Assembly: GCA_037783415.1 (NCBI GenBank)
Contig: JAZGTN010000002.1
Span: 1,116,001 to 1,180,000, forward strand
Reading direction: 5' to 3'
Length of the DNA: 64,000 nt
From: Leptasterias polaris
Lineage: Eukaryota; Echinodermata; Asteroidea; Forcipulatida; Asteriidae
In this document: positions 12,084 through 22,493 of the stretch, in pieces
Numbering within the stretch: the stretch's first letter is position 1
Layout of the letters: every line of letters begins with the position of its first letter
The notes under the pieces: generated by a model
What the model was told of the DNA's origin: nothing
What the model saw: the letters and a program-made list of their open reading frames with translations, nothing else
Database searches by the model: none
Position numbers and translations under genes: made by a program

Positions 12084-13090
12084 CAAGTAGGAAAGGGAAC
12101 TTAAAAAGCTTACAATTATTTTTTTTATAATTTTTTTTTCATTTAAGTAATCAACACTTCTTATATTTGACAGTTCTTACACAAAAATACAAACAACTGA
12201 AAACAAGAGCACCAAAAAATCTAATAGAGAACTAATAGAAACCAATAGAAACCGTGTGCCCCGGCGTATGCTCCAGATGTGCCCCGGTCATTTTGAGTCA
12301 GTTGGTTTATGTGTCTCATTTTATTTTGTGTATAAAACAATCATAAAACCACTGCTTATTCTGAGTGCTGCTATAAAGATGCACTCATTCTCAAAACATT
12401 AACCGTTTACGGTTGGTTGAATTCATGCTTTGTTAATTGAAATAAACATTTCAAATAAACTTTATCTGAACTTCCCCAAAAAATTAAGAATAAGTTTTAT
12501 CGGTCATTTTCGGCAAAAAGGGAAGCTTAAGGGTGACTGTGCATATCATTGGTAAGAGTAAACATATAAATGTTCACAGGTTTGCACAGAACGTTCATGG
12601 TAAAAAGATGGTCATGGTGGGAAACTCCATTTTGGAATAATGTTCTTGAAAGTTTTTAAGAAATTAGTAAGCAGTTAGTTCTGATCTTGCACGTCCAAAA
12701 CTCAATGTTTGAAAATTGCTATTGGAGTGACCATTTTGTAATTTCAATTTAACCTTGTAATTTTCACTAAGATTGTATTAAATGAATATGTAAATATTTT
12801 GCAAAGTTCTAAATAAGAAAAAACAAATATTAGGTTACAAAAACCATTGTCCATTTGGACAAATAAAATGTATGCTTGATTGATTTCCCCAAAAATTATT
12901 AAAGTTCTAAGAAAAATCTTATTAAAGTTCTTACCCTAAAAAACAACTAGTGCAGCAATTACCAAAAAACCAAACACAGGTAAAAGTTTGCCTATACGAC
13001 TGTGACTATACTACACCCCAAAATAATAAAACTCCATACCGTTACCATCTTTAGCACCCCTATTGTAAAGGATTAAGACAAACTTAGAAT

Positions 13091-16000
13091 TCAAATTCTT
13101 TCGAAATAAGTGTGTTCTATGGGTTTCTCCTTGTCTGGTTGGCCTTCATTTGAGGCATCGTTAAAAGCTTTAGTCGTGGTTTTCACGTCCGGAATCTCGT
13201 AGCAGGCCTCCTCGGAATCTTTAGTGGGCAGCTTTGGGGCTTTGCGACCGCCTCCCTCATCTGAAGGACTTCCTGCGGGTAGGTTGGGCATCCGTGGTGG
13301 TCCGTACGTGCGTTTAATGAACCCGGAAGGTCCTCCTCGTTGCTGCTGGTTAGACTTGACATTGGCATAATAGACGTGATCTGTAGCATCGTCGTGTACA
13401 ATTTTATGATCCATTGGAATGACCTCAGCATATTCGTTCTCACCCTCGCTTGGAACCAGTGATGCAGAAACTGGTAGCCGTGAATCAGAAAATAAAATGA
13501 GAAAATGATAATATTAAGAGGAACATGCACAACTCTTGAGGCTTACTCCCTAACAACTTTAAGCCACTGGATGTTCCCTTTAAAAAAATCATCAACAAAT
13601 AAAATGCTTACCAGCTGAATTGACAACGGAAGGGTTTGTGGGGTTCCTGTGGAAAATGGACATGATAATAAAATTAGGTAATGTTTCCAAACTAAATGGT
13701 GTACGTTGTTAACTATTGTCTTATTTGATGTTCAAGGAGTCTCTTTGGTTTAGCTTACATGCGTGGCTTTTGGGCAAGTCAGCTTAATGTTTGCATGGGT
13801 AGGTAGTTATACTGAAACACATTTTTTAAAGTGCCATTTGATAGTAAAATGGTGGTTATTCGTTGGGTTTGTTTTAAAGCTATTGCTGATGTGTTGGTTG
13901 GCGGTTTTTCGGTTTTTTTGCATTGAATTTAGGCTAGTGCTGTTTTGTTCGCCACCCCCCTCCTTTGGATGTACAAGTTGAAGATTAAGAGCTGTGTGAT
14001 GTACTTTTATAGAACTTATAATACTATGGTGGCCCTGAAGGGACATCACACACTGCAAGTTTGCAAATTACTTGCGACACAGCATATATATATTCCCGCA
14101 AATGCTCAGGGCCACCAAAGGATAGCTTTAGCATTTAAAAAAAATGTATGAAATGTAAGTATTTGGTAAATTGCCCCAGGCCCACCCCATTGATTACTCA
14201 CGTTGTTACTTTCTTCTGGGGTGTCTGGGTCCGTCTACGCTTCACTAAACACACCGCTAGAAAGACCAGGAGAACAATAACCAAGATGGTTCCTAAAACA
14301 ATGGCTATGATGTTGACCTCTTCACTGTCTGACTGTCGGGGAGCGTTGGTTTCAGTTGGCTGGTCACTAATTGAGGGGGTTGCCGTTTTCTGGTCACTCG
14401 TTGACAAGGTTGCCGTTGTCTGGTCACTCGTTGGCAAGGTTGCCGTTTTCTGGTCACTCGTTGACGATGTTGATGTTGTCTGGTCACTCGTTGACGAGGT
14501 TGCTGTTGTCTGGTCACTCGTTGACGAGGTTGCTGTTGTCTGGTCACTCGTTGACGAGGTTGCTGTTGTCTGGTCACTCGTTGACGAGGTTGCTGTTGTC
14601 TGGTCACTCGTTGACGAGGTTGCTGTTGTCTGGTCACTCGTTGACGAGGTTGCTGTTGTCTGGTCACTCGTTGACGAGGTTGCTGTTGTCTGGTCACTCG
14701 TTGACAAGGTTGCTGTTGTCTGGTCACTCGTTGACGAGGTTGCTGTTGTCTGGTCACTCGTTGACAAGGTTGCTGTTGTCTGGTCACTCGTTGACGAGGT
14801 TGCTGTTGTCTGGTCACTCGTTGACGAGGTTGCTGTTGTCTGGTCACTCGTTGACGAGGTTGCTGTTGTCTCGTCATTTATTGAAAGGGTTGCTGTTGGC
14901 GTCCCTGGGTACTTTGTGGTATTTATTCCCTTGCAGCTTCTGCTTCATTAAAAATAACAAACAATAATAACAAAAAATAGGAAGAAGCTGGCATAAAAAG
15001 TTGCGTTTCTCAATATCCTAGTTTGCCAGGAAAATGGCAGTAATGCTGATTCGTTGATAAACTTAGAGCGTCTACAGAAAATAACTATACTCTCTCGGAC
15101 AAACATTATTTCGGTAGAGCAATTCGCATTCAAAGCCGTAATCAAAGAGGATGAAAGCATATGGAACAAATCAGTTTTCCAATTGAACTTCGAAAAAGCG
15201 AATTTGCTGTTTATCTAACATCAAAATACATACCCTCTGATTTGAGACGCCTGTGCGTCAGATACTGGCCATATGCCATTTTCTTTACACACGCACAAAG
15301 GTTGTATAGACATAGAGGACGAATTGGAGTAGATGCATGAACCTCTACCGTCTTCATACTGACACACGATGGCATCTCGATAACCGCAATAATAAAGTTG
15401 GTCATCTTCAATACATACGGAATGTTCTGAAATAAACAACAATACGTAGGAGACTTTTCATTTGATCACCTTGCAAAGAGGTGAGTCAAATTATATTATT
15501 TCCCCCTTTTGTTTTGATGGGTGGTCACTGTCTTGTACTACTACTAGTGTTCTTCCCATTCACGTCAATTTGTTGTTTCTTATATTACCTATATACGTAG
15601 TTGAATGTTACGTCTTGCGGATGTTTAAATGTAGATGTACCGACACTGTACATGTATAAATAAACACAATCTAAATGTTGTAAAATATCACAATAACTGA
15701 AAATCCATTCTGACAGAGAAATTATCATAATAAATGTTGTTATTAGTTTACCACTACAACCCATACTAATACTTCGTTTTAGTATGTTTCTATCTTTGTT
15801 CCTCAATATAAGCCTCTATACCATTACCACAAACAACCAAAATAAAACCTGAAGCGATTGTGTTTATTTTGAGAAGACTGAACAGAGAAAAAAATCCTTA
15901 CAAACCTGTCTCGTAACATAGGGTACTATTAATACCACAGCAAATCTCCCATACGTCTCCACTGGGCATGGTACAATTAGACCTGTCAATAAAAAACACA

Positions 16001-16801
16001 ACCTGACAACTTAAACAACTGCATAAATTAGTCTTATCAAGATTGTTAAATATCAGTTGAAAATCAACAACATTTTCGTAAACAAATTTTTAAAAAGAAA
16101 AAGAAAAACATTGTTGGTTGGTGACTGTCACGATATAATAAGAGGCGAAATTCTTGTGACCCTCCCCCCTTCCCCAATCTACAAATAAATTGCTCAAGAA
16201 ACAATACTATGGTATCTATTTCAATGCAGGTTAGCCAGACGTTCAGTAAAAATGAGGGCAACCGTCTTAATTCACCGAATTTAAAGATTTACAACATATC
16301 AAGAAATCCTGAAACAGTACAATAAAATGTCAAGCAAAATATAGATATCAAATTTTTCCCACCGTTAAATAAGCATATCGTCTGAATGGATGCACTATTA
16401 GAAGGAGTTTAGCCACTGGGTGAAATGGCTCTATTTTAAAATAATTTTCGAAGTTTACGGATAATTTGTTTTACAAACAGCAGCTTATTTTGTTTGTTTT
16501 ACAATATTTTTAATAAATTTAGAAAGTTAACTCCCCTTCATGGCTGTTCCCATTACTCATATTACCAAGAATGAAATTGCTTTTTCAACTTCGCCTTATA
16601 TCATCAATAGGATAAGAATAAACGAGATGATTACCCTCCGTGCGCACAAAAGTGCATCGTTATTGTTGACTTCATGTACTCTCCTTGCAACTCAGTTGGG
16701 AGGATATATTGAGCTGACACAGCGTACCAGCTTGTCCATGGTCCCACAGTCAAGACGGCAAACAGAACGACGTACATTACTTGGGGCATCGGTTTCCTCA
16801 T
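13091..16801 (-). CDS. Receptor gene B: near-identical paralogue of gene A
   Basis: Exons 16801-16635, 15982-15906, 15426-15234, 14939-14202, 13646-13612 and 13470-13091 join in phase to 529 aa with the same layout as gene A. Exon 1 appears identical. Exon 2 has an in-frame loss of one codon that removes the YNET sequon, and D to E. Exon 3 changes CIYSISSSI to CIYSNSSSM (gaining an NSS sequon) and ENGT to ENGI (losing one). The stalk has about 17 repeats, six fewer than A. The membrane span reads IIAIVLGTILVIVLL, followed by KRRR. The tail has DHVYYANV in place of DHAYANV, adding a tyrosine, and ENEYAEV for EDEYAEV. No disabling change is seen, so both copies look functional. An allelic (assembly) origin of the second copy cannot be excluded. 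Confidence 0.78.
14371..14870 (-). repeat. 30-bp coding VNTR of the gene B stalk, about 17 units
   Basis: Same unit as in gene A but six units shorter. It lacks the NYQ variants and most of the GCCGTTG subtype, and is more homogeneous over its centre. The whole array remains in frame with the membrane span. Confidence 0.9.
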
Positions 16802-17685
16802 GGTATCCGTTGCTTCCAGTTTTATTTACTTGGTTAAATTGTCACGATCAGGTCGTCAAGATTCAAGTTTGGTTTCGTCAATTGCCATAGATTGCCTGCG
16901 GGTAATTTTGTGGTCACAGTGTCGTTTTCACACCACACGGTATACAATGTACTGTGTAGAAATGAGCTTTACATGTTTGATGATGACTGGCTGCGATCGA
17001 AATTTTAGTTCTGTTTGATGTAAAGTTTCACTTAATATTCAAAACTTTAGCCAGTTTCCAGTAAGCACCAGATGCCGCTGTCGCTCATCAGCAAAACTCG
17101 TGATTTTGAACAAAAAGTATATTTCCGTGTTTCTTTCACTGGTGGCGAGTTCACAAAGTCCGTAGAAGAAATACGAAAGTATAGCGTTTAGTCCTGTATA
17201 TACCACGGGCTAGGGTACGTTTCCTGGTTGAACAATCTCGGCGACATGGTCAAATGACCATTCATAACAACACTTGTAAATGGGCAGTGAACTTGCCCTG
17301 GCAAATAATACCTTTTCTTAGATATGCTGACGTAATAGCAGAATACAATACATCGTCACACTTCACCAAGCTCGGTACACAAGGTTGTACGTACACACAC
17401 ATTGCTTACTGTGATCTTCATGTGAACTGTTTACAAACTCAGTCCCGGCTCCGGTTCGAGCTTGCGCTCTTACCAAGTCAACTAATAAATCATAAAGCAA
17501 GAATCAGAAGAAATAGGCCTTTCACTTTTGACTCAGTGTTCTTTTTGTAGGCCTAGCTACGTGGCTTATGTCTAGCACTGATTTCGCAAAGGCCATAATT
17601 ATGGTTAGGTCAACAAGGAAGTTTGAATACAAATCTTCCACTCATGATGTACGTGGGCCTACAACAAACCTTTACAGTTCACTTA

Positions 17686-18822
17686 GGGGCCGTTCACAAT
17701 TATCAACATTTTCACGAGCGTACAAACCGTACACTTTTTCAAGCCCCCCCCCTCCCCCCTAAAAGTGTACGAAAAAAATGTTGATTTTTTTTCTTCACAC
17801 AAGTCTACATAGTTGAACAACACCGGTTTAAAATGCGCGCTGATATGCAATTACGTGTGTATGCTACAATTGTAGCTAGCAGGCATGTGAGACCGTACCT
17901 AGCCTCCGCGTTTTTTATTTTCCCATTCCGCGTTTTTCTTGCGGGCTCCGCGTTTTTCTCGTCTCCGCCGTGGAAATCACTCCGCCGTGGCAGCATCGGG
18001 AATCACTTTAATTGCGATTTGATTTCAACACGCCCGTGAGTCGGGGGCTAGACCCACGTTAGTCTTTGATTAAAGCCGTTGTTTTCATTAAGCGCGATGT
18101 CCCATTAAACTTACCCATGTCGTCATCCCGTTCCACCAAGAGAGGGCGCTGTACTAAAAACTGTATTAAAAAGCCAACACCCTGAGCCAAGACTAGGCGC
18201 ACACGGTCTTTCACGTCTGAACGCATCGCGCTTGTTTTAATTGTGGAACACATTTCTAAGGAATGTCACAAAAACATATTGAAAATGAGGACGAACAACA
18301 CATTGTTACCAAGTAAGAATTGTGGCCTATATATTTCTGTTAATGTTTTGTTTACGCTGCAGTACAAAGCCTGTTATTCTGACTGTAGAGCTGGCCCAAA
18401 ATCCGGACACGGATTTCACTTGCTAAAGTTTTCTGCGTTTTTTCTGTGACCCGCTCACATGCCTGTGAGCTAGGGATCGGAACGGAAGGGGAATTGCGCA
18501 ATAATTTGCACTCGCGGTTTTTGACATGTTTGGTTCATGTACATGTACGTGTGTGTAGGACTACAATGCCGCGCATGCTGTACACAATACGTTCATGGGA
18601 TGCAATGCGGGGCCTGGCTCGGGGCGCGACCGTCTCGGCCAGTGCTCGCTCGGCATCGGTTGCGGCGTGGATGGGATGTGAGCAATGTCGGCTGTGGCGA
18701 CGGGCGAGAAAACAGATCGACATTTAAAAAAAAAAAAAAAAGCGTACGGCGGGCATTAACCCCCTCCCCCCCAGCGTACGGTTTGTACGCTCGTGAAAAT
18801 GTTGATAATTGTGAACGGCCCC
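17686..18822. mobile_element. 1137-bp TIR element, Harbinger-like, non-autonomous
   Basis: The two ends are perfect inverted repeats over 47 bp, starting GGGGCCGTTCACAATTATCA. Flanks are TTA on both sides (17683-17685 and 18823-18825). Copy 1 has the uninterrupted site CACTTAGGCC near 11740, so the 3-bp duplication is directly visible. TTA/TAA target sites are typical of PIF/Harbinger elements. The interior has no transposase; it holds repeated CCGCGTTTTT motifs around 17905-17960, a CpG-rich stretch at 18570-18715 and an A-run near 18726. Confidence 0.85.
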
Positions 18823-18959
18823 TTAGGCCTATGCTAAAAGAAAATAATTTAAACATTGCTTTATAGTTTAAGAGGCATGCATATTATCATAATTTCATAT
18901 TCTTGAAGCATGCTACGAAAGGCTATAGTGCCATCGCTTTTTGTTTATAAGAGCAGTTA

Positions 18960-19480
18960 TTTTTAATTTTGGAGGTCAGTTAAGCTTGCCTATTGAAAAT
19001 AAAAATAACTGCTCCACCAAACGTTACCAAAAATGTGCGTGCTGTGAATTTTTAGGAAACGAGGCCATGTCAAGCACCCACCCCAACCAGACATGGGCAA
19101 TGTTGGACTTTTGTAGTCGACCGCTTCAATTTTCTCTTGGAAATTAAAATAGTTGCTCTTAAAATGTTTAATTAATTACTCCCCAAAATGATATATAATA
19201 AATGCTCTTGACAGTAAAAATGACAGCTCTCAAAAATACAATAACTGCTCTAGAAAATACAATAATTGCCCTTGAAAACTTGTAAATATAATTAACTGCT
19301 CTCGAAAACACAATATCTGCTCTTGAAAAAGAGTACCTGCTTTTAAAAATAAAGCAACTGACCTCGAAAACAAACGTTACTGCTCTTCAAAATATAAAGG
19401 ACTGCTCGATTTGCCCCAAAAAATTGCTCTCAAAATAAAAGATAACTTCTCTTGAAAAAGAAAAAAAGAAAAATGCACTC
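18960..19480. repeat. Degenerate tandem array, second copy of the CTGCTCTCGAAAATA family
   Basis: Imperfect 20-30 bp units (AACTGCTCTCGAAAATA and variants) lie in the flank of gene B at the place corresponding to the 3440-4075 array. The array is shorter and more eroded. Copy 1 keeps only the first unit or two before its end at 11975. Confidence 0.6.
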
Positions 19481-19484
19481 GAAA

Positions 19485-19800
19485 TTAAAAGAGCAGTGAC
19501 ACTAATTGGCTTAAGCGCATACATGCAAAAGAAAGATTACATGTTCCTTTGTGCCGGTTAAACTCATCGAAGTCGTCCCGTAGCCTTAGATATCTAGGGT
19601 CTCTCGCATGAACGATGCCGTTCCTAAGAAAAAGCACTGCCTTCTGTAGTAGTTCTACCCTAACAATTGTGACAAATTGATACATAGATGTTGCTCCAGT
19701 GCCAATAATGTTGCCAAGTGCCCCAGCCACAACAGGGACTACTTTCACTTTCACCTGCAATGTTCTAACCTTAACCTCTTCAGAGGTGGACAATGATTTA
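19485..19800 (-). mobile_element. Retroelement-type ORF fragment
   Basis: An open minus-strand frame of about 100 codons includes KVVPVVAGALGNI and later LLQKAVLFLRNGI. This resembles a recurrent stretch (VVPVVVGALG ... LLQKTALLGTARIL) that I recall from retroelement-like proteins in marine invertebrates. It is the better-preserved twin of the fragment at 4086-4330. It is not expected to be a host gene. Confidence 0.4.
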
Positions 19801-20199
19801 GTTCATACATCATGTTGATACATCGCTGGAACAAGAAGTCTGCATTTGTAAAGATATTGTTTTTAATCTCCCTTTGGCTGCATAAATATGCGAATTGATC
19901 CAATTACGTGAAATGTAAGACAAATTGAACATAAATTTAGACAATAATTGTATTTTGTTTGCTGACTCAATTTCTCCAAGTACAAAATAAATGTCATCAA
20001 AAACAACACGAAACGGACCATGGTTGTTTGTTTTACCTAACAAAATGTATACCATGTTAACGCTGGAAACATTGACGAACACTAATTCTTATTTGAACTG
20101 TTTGGTTGAATTTGAAAGTGGATCAACTATTACTGCCACTGGACGCTCATCAAATAAAGTTAAATCTGACAGACTACTCGATTGTAACGCTCACATTGG

Positions 20200-21937
20200 T
20201 TGGGAAATTTGCCGAGGAGAAGTCAAGATAAAACAATCAAATCACCACTGCTTACCGACTCCAATAACTGCTGATTCCAATGACTAATTGCACTTAAACT
20301 TTCACAGGTTTATTATTTCATGTATAAGTTGGGTCACATCAAGTGTGGATACCGGTCTTTGACATTTACCAATGTGACACAAATGTGATTTAAAGCGATT
20401 TTGCTTGCCCGTTCAGTTGGAACCGTCATTCAATGTCACTTTCAGGCGTGTGAATGTATATATGATATTCAATTAAACCATGAAATCAGCATTTAATTTA
20501 GCAGAGGAGGTGCAACTAGAGATTTCTGCAAAAAGCGGCTGCGAATTTGAATGGTGTGGGAGTGGATTGTTAAATTTAATGGTTATATTTTTTAATTGCA
20601 TGGTGCAAAACTGAGCTTTTAACTTTGACGCCGTTTTGAAACGTTTTTAAAGGCAGCTCTACGAAATTGGGGCTAAGTTCCTGGTTCTGGTTCCGGCTCA
20701 GACGAGGCCTCGAAGTAATAAACGTCATAATGGCGTTTACCCGAAAACTTTCGGCTCGGGATCTTCCGGGCTACCGACAGATCCCAAAGCCGCTGGCCGC
20801 TGCGGTATCTGTTTATTGCCTGAAAAACACATTCGGCAACTCTTAACTAGCAAATGCTACTGTACCGGTACATACATTATTATGACATTCCAAAAACTCC
20901 CGGTGAGAATTGACCAGGGGGCTGATTTCACAAAGCATGGTACGAGTTGTCTATATTGCTAATGGTGATCTATATTGTGACATCACACTTTGCCTATATC
21001 ACTTTAGAGTGATTTGCACTAAAGAGCAATCTTATAGCTCTTTGTGAATACGAGCATTGGTTATGTTTTCCTTGGGACTGACACATTTGTTGGTTAGGCG
21101 GAATCTGTGTCAAAACAAACCAGTAATGGGTCCAACTAACACATTACCCTTTTGTGAAACAAGTTTCCTGGTCAGTTTTACCATGGTTTGACCCAGAAAT
21201 GGGTCAGGCCCCATATTGAGATCCGAAATGCGGGTTAATTAATTAAGACATGGAGTGTTTAGAGTATATGGCGGAGTTTGTGTGTGGGGATAAAATGAAA
21301 CTTAATAGTCCCTATTCCGAGCAAGTAAAAGTATAAAGTATTCTTAGATATTGAGTAAAAATAATATATGCACTATTTTCACACATCTTAACTTACTCGC
21401 TCGGACATTATTAAACAATACTTCTCCACTCCTCTCTATTCGGCATCTTTTCCATTATTTTTCCGTTTCAGTATTGTCCCTCAGCAGATAGACATTATAA
21501 CTACATCTCTGCCTGCCTGCTTCTCAATTCGTTTTCATAGAAACGATTTGTGTGTCGTGCCATCAGTTTTTCTCCACACAAACAATGATCATCATGAGCT
21601 GTCTTTCCTTCAATTTATCTCCCTTTTTGGCCGGTTTCCGTACAGTTCAATGCTGGTGGTGTAAATTGTTTATGATTGGCCTTCCTTTCCAGTAAATCTC
21701 CTCCACCCAATATATTTATTTGTATTTCATTTTCTAAACCAGAATCGACTTATTTTGTTAAATTTGTTGGAAACTGCAAGTTCAATTACTGAGAGGCGGC
21801 ACAGTGCTTTATTTGGTGGTGTAGACATACATTACCCTACATTTTGCTGCGTTAACTTCCTCATTAAATATGCAACAAAACCCACTTAGCGGGTGTCGCG
21901 CTTCGCTAGTCTCCATTCATTCATGCTCACAACCGCT
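20200..21937. other. Spacer between receptor and lectin clusters; repeat fragments only
   Basis: No gene is supported. At 20300-20400 there is a fragment of the same family as the TTAA-flanked MITE at 29348 (shared TTTCACAGGTTTATTATTTCATG and CTTTGACA). At about 20925-21055 lies a sequence with GATTTCACAAAGCATGG and AGCTCTTTGTGAATAC near its ends, which looks like a short inverted-repeat element. The two gene clusters point away from each other across this spacer. Confidence 0.4.
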
Positions 21938-22122
21938 GGGCCCAATTTCAGCGAGCTGCTTAAGCCGAAAAGTTTGCTTAACAATTTCCTGCTAAGCAAA
22001 CATAAACTAGTCACAGACTGTACGTGCTACATGATAGTTTGGCTGCTAGCCTTATTCTGGTTTGAAGAATTGTTTTGTGTTTAATTGCTTTTGTGCTTAA
22101 GCATCTGTAAGAAATTGGGCCC
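21938..22122. mobile_element. 185-bp MITE with GGGCCCAATTTC ends
   Basis: Inverted ends GGGCCCAATTTC and GAAATTGGGCCC, with subterminal GCTGCTTAAGC / GCTTAAGCATC, delimit a compact palindromic element. No clear target-site duplication is seen. The interior is non-coding. Confidence 0.65.
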
Positions 22123-22493
22123 TAGTTTTGGATAAAGGCCTGATCCGATTTGGCGGCTACAGCTGCATATTGAATGGGTGTGGTAGAAAATTTGCCTTGA
22201 GAAGTCATGAATTACCAATTGAAATCCAACTTGCAGGAACGAATCACCAGTGAAGTTATTTCGTCAACGATAAATGATAGAGTGGTGCATTATAACGTCT
22301 CAATGACGTATTATGATAAGTTAAGACAATCATTGAACAGCGTGCTGCAGAGTGCGGTTCCTATTTAATGCCCGGATATTTCGTGTTTTTCATCACAACA
22401 ACATTGTCACCTCCAATCGACAATTCAGCACCCTGTGTGGTGACATTGAATAAGTAACGTTCAACAACACTGACACAAAAGGCAACAAATAAG

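Larger units (their letters stand above)
12296..20200. repeat. Large tandem duplication, copy 2 (contains receptor gene B and a longer 5' flank)
   Basis: The unit matches 5921-11975 almost base for base, then continues past the end of copy 1 into flank that matches the diverged third copy at 2400-4800. So copy 2 keeps more of the ancestral upstream region than copy 1. Differences include the insertion at 17686-18822, a shorter stalk VNTR and scattered substitutions. Confidence 0.8.

Noticed and set aside
11910..12104. Collagen-like (PGY)n ORF
   Set aside because: A 9-bp minisatellite read in one frame, without signal peptide, splice context or homologous exon.
18446..18866. ORFs of 93-109 aa within the 1.14-kb TIR element as a transposase
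   Set aside because: No helix-turn-helix or DDE-like motif. Frames overlap on both strands in a CpG-rich stretch, so the element is taken as non-autonomous.
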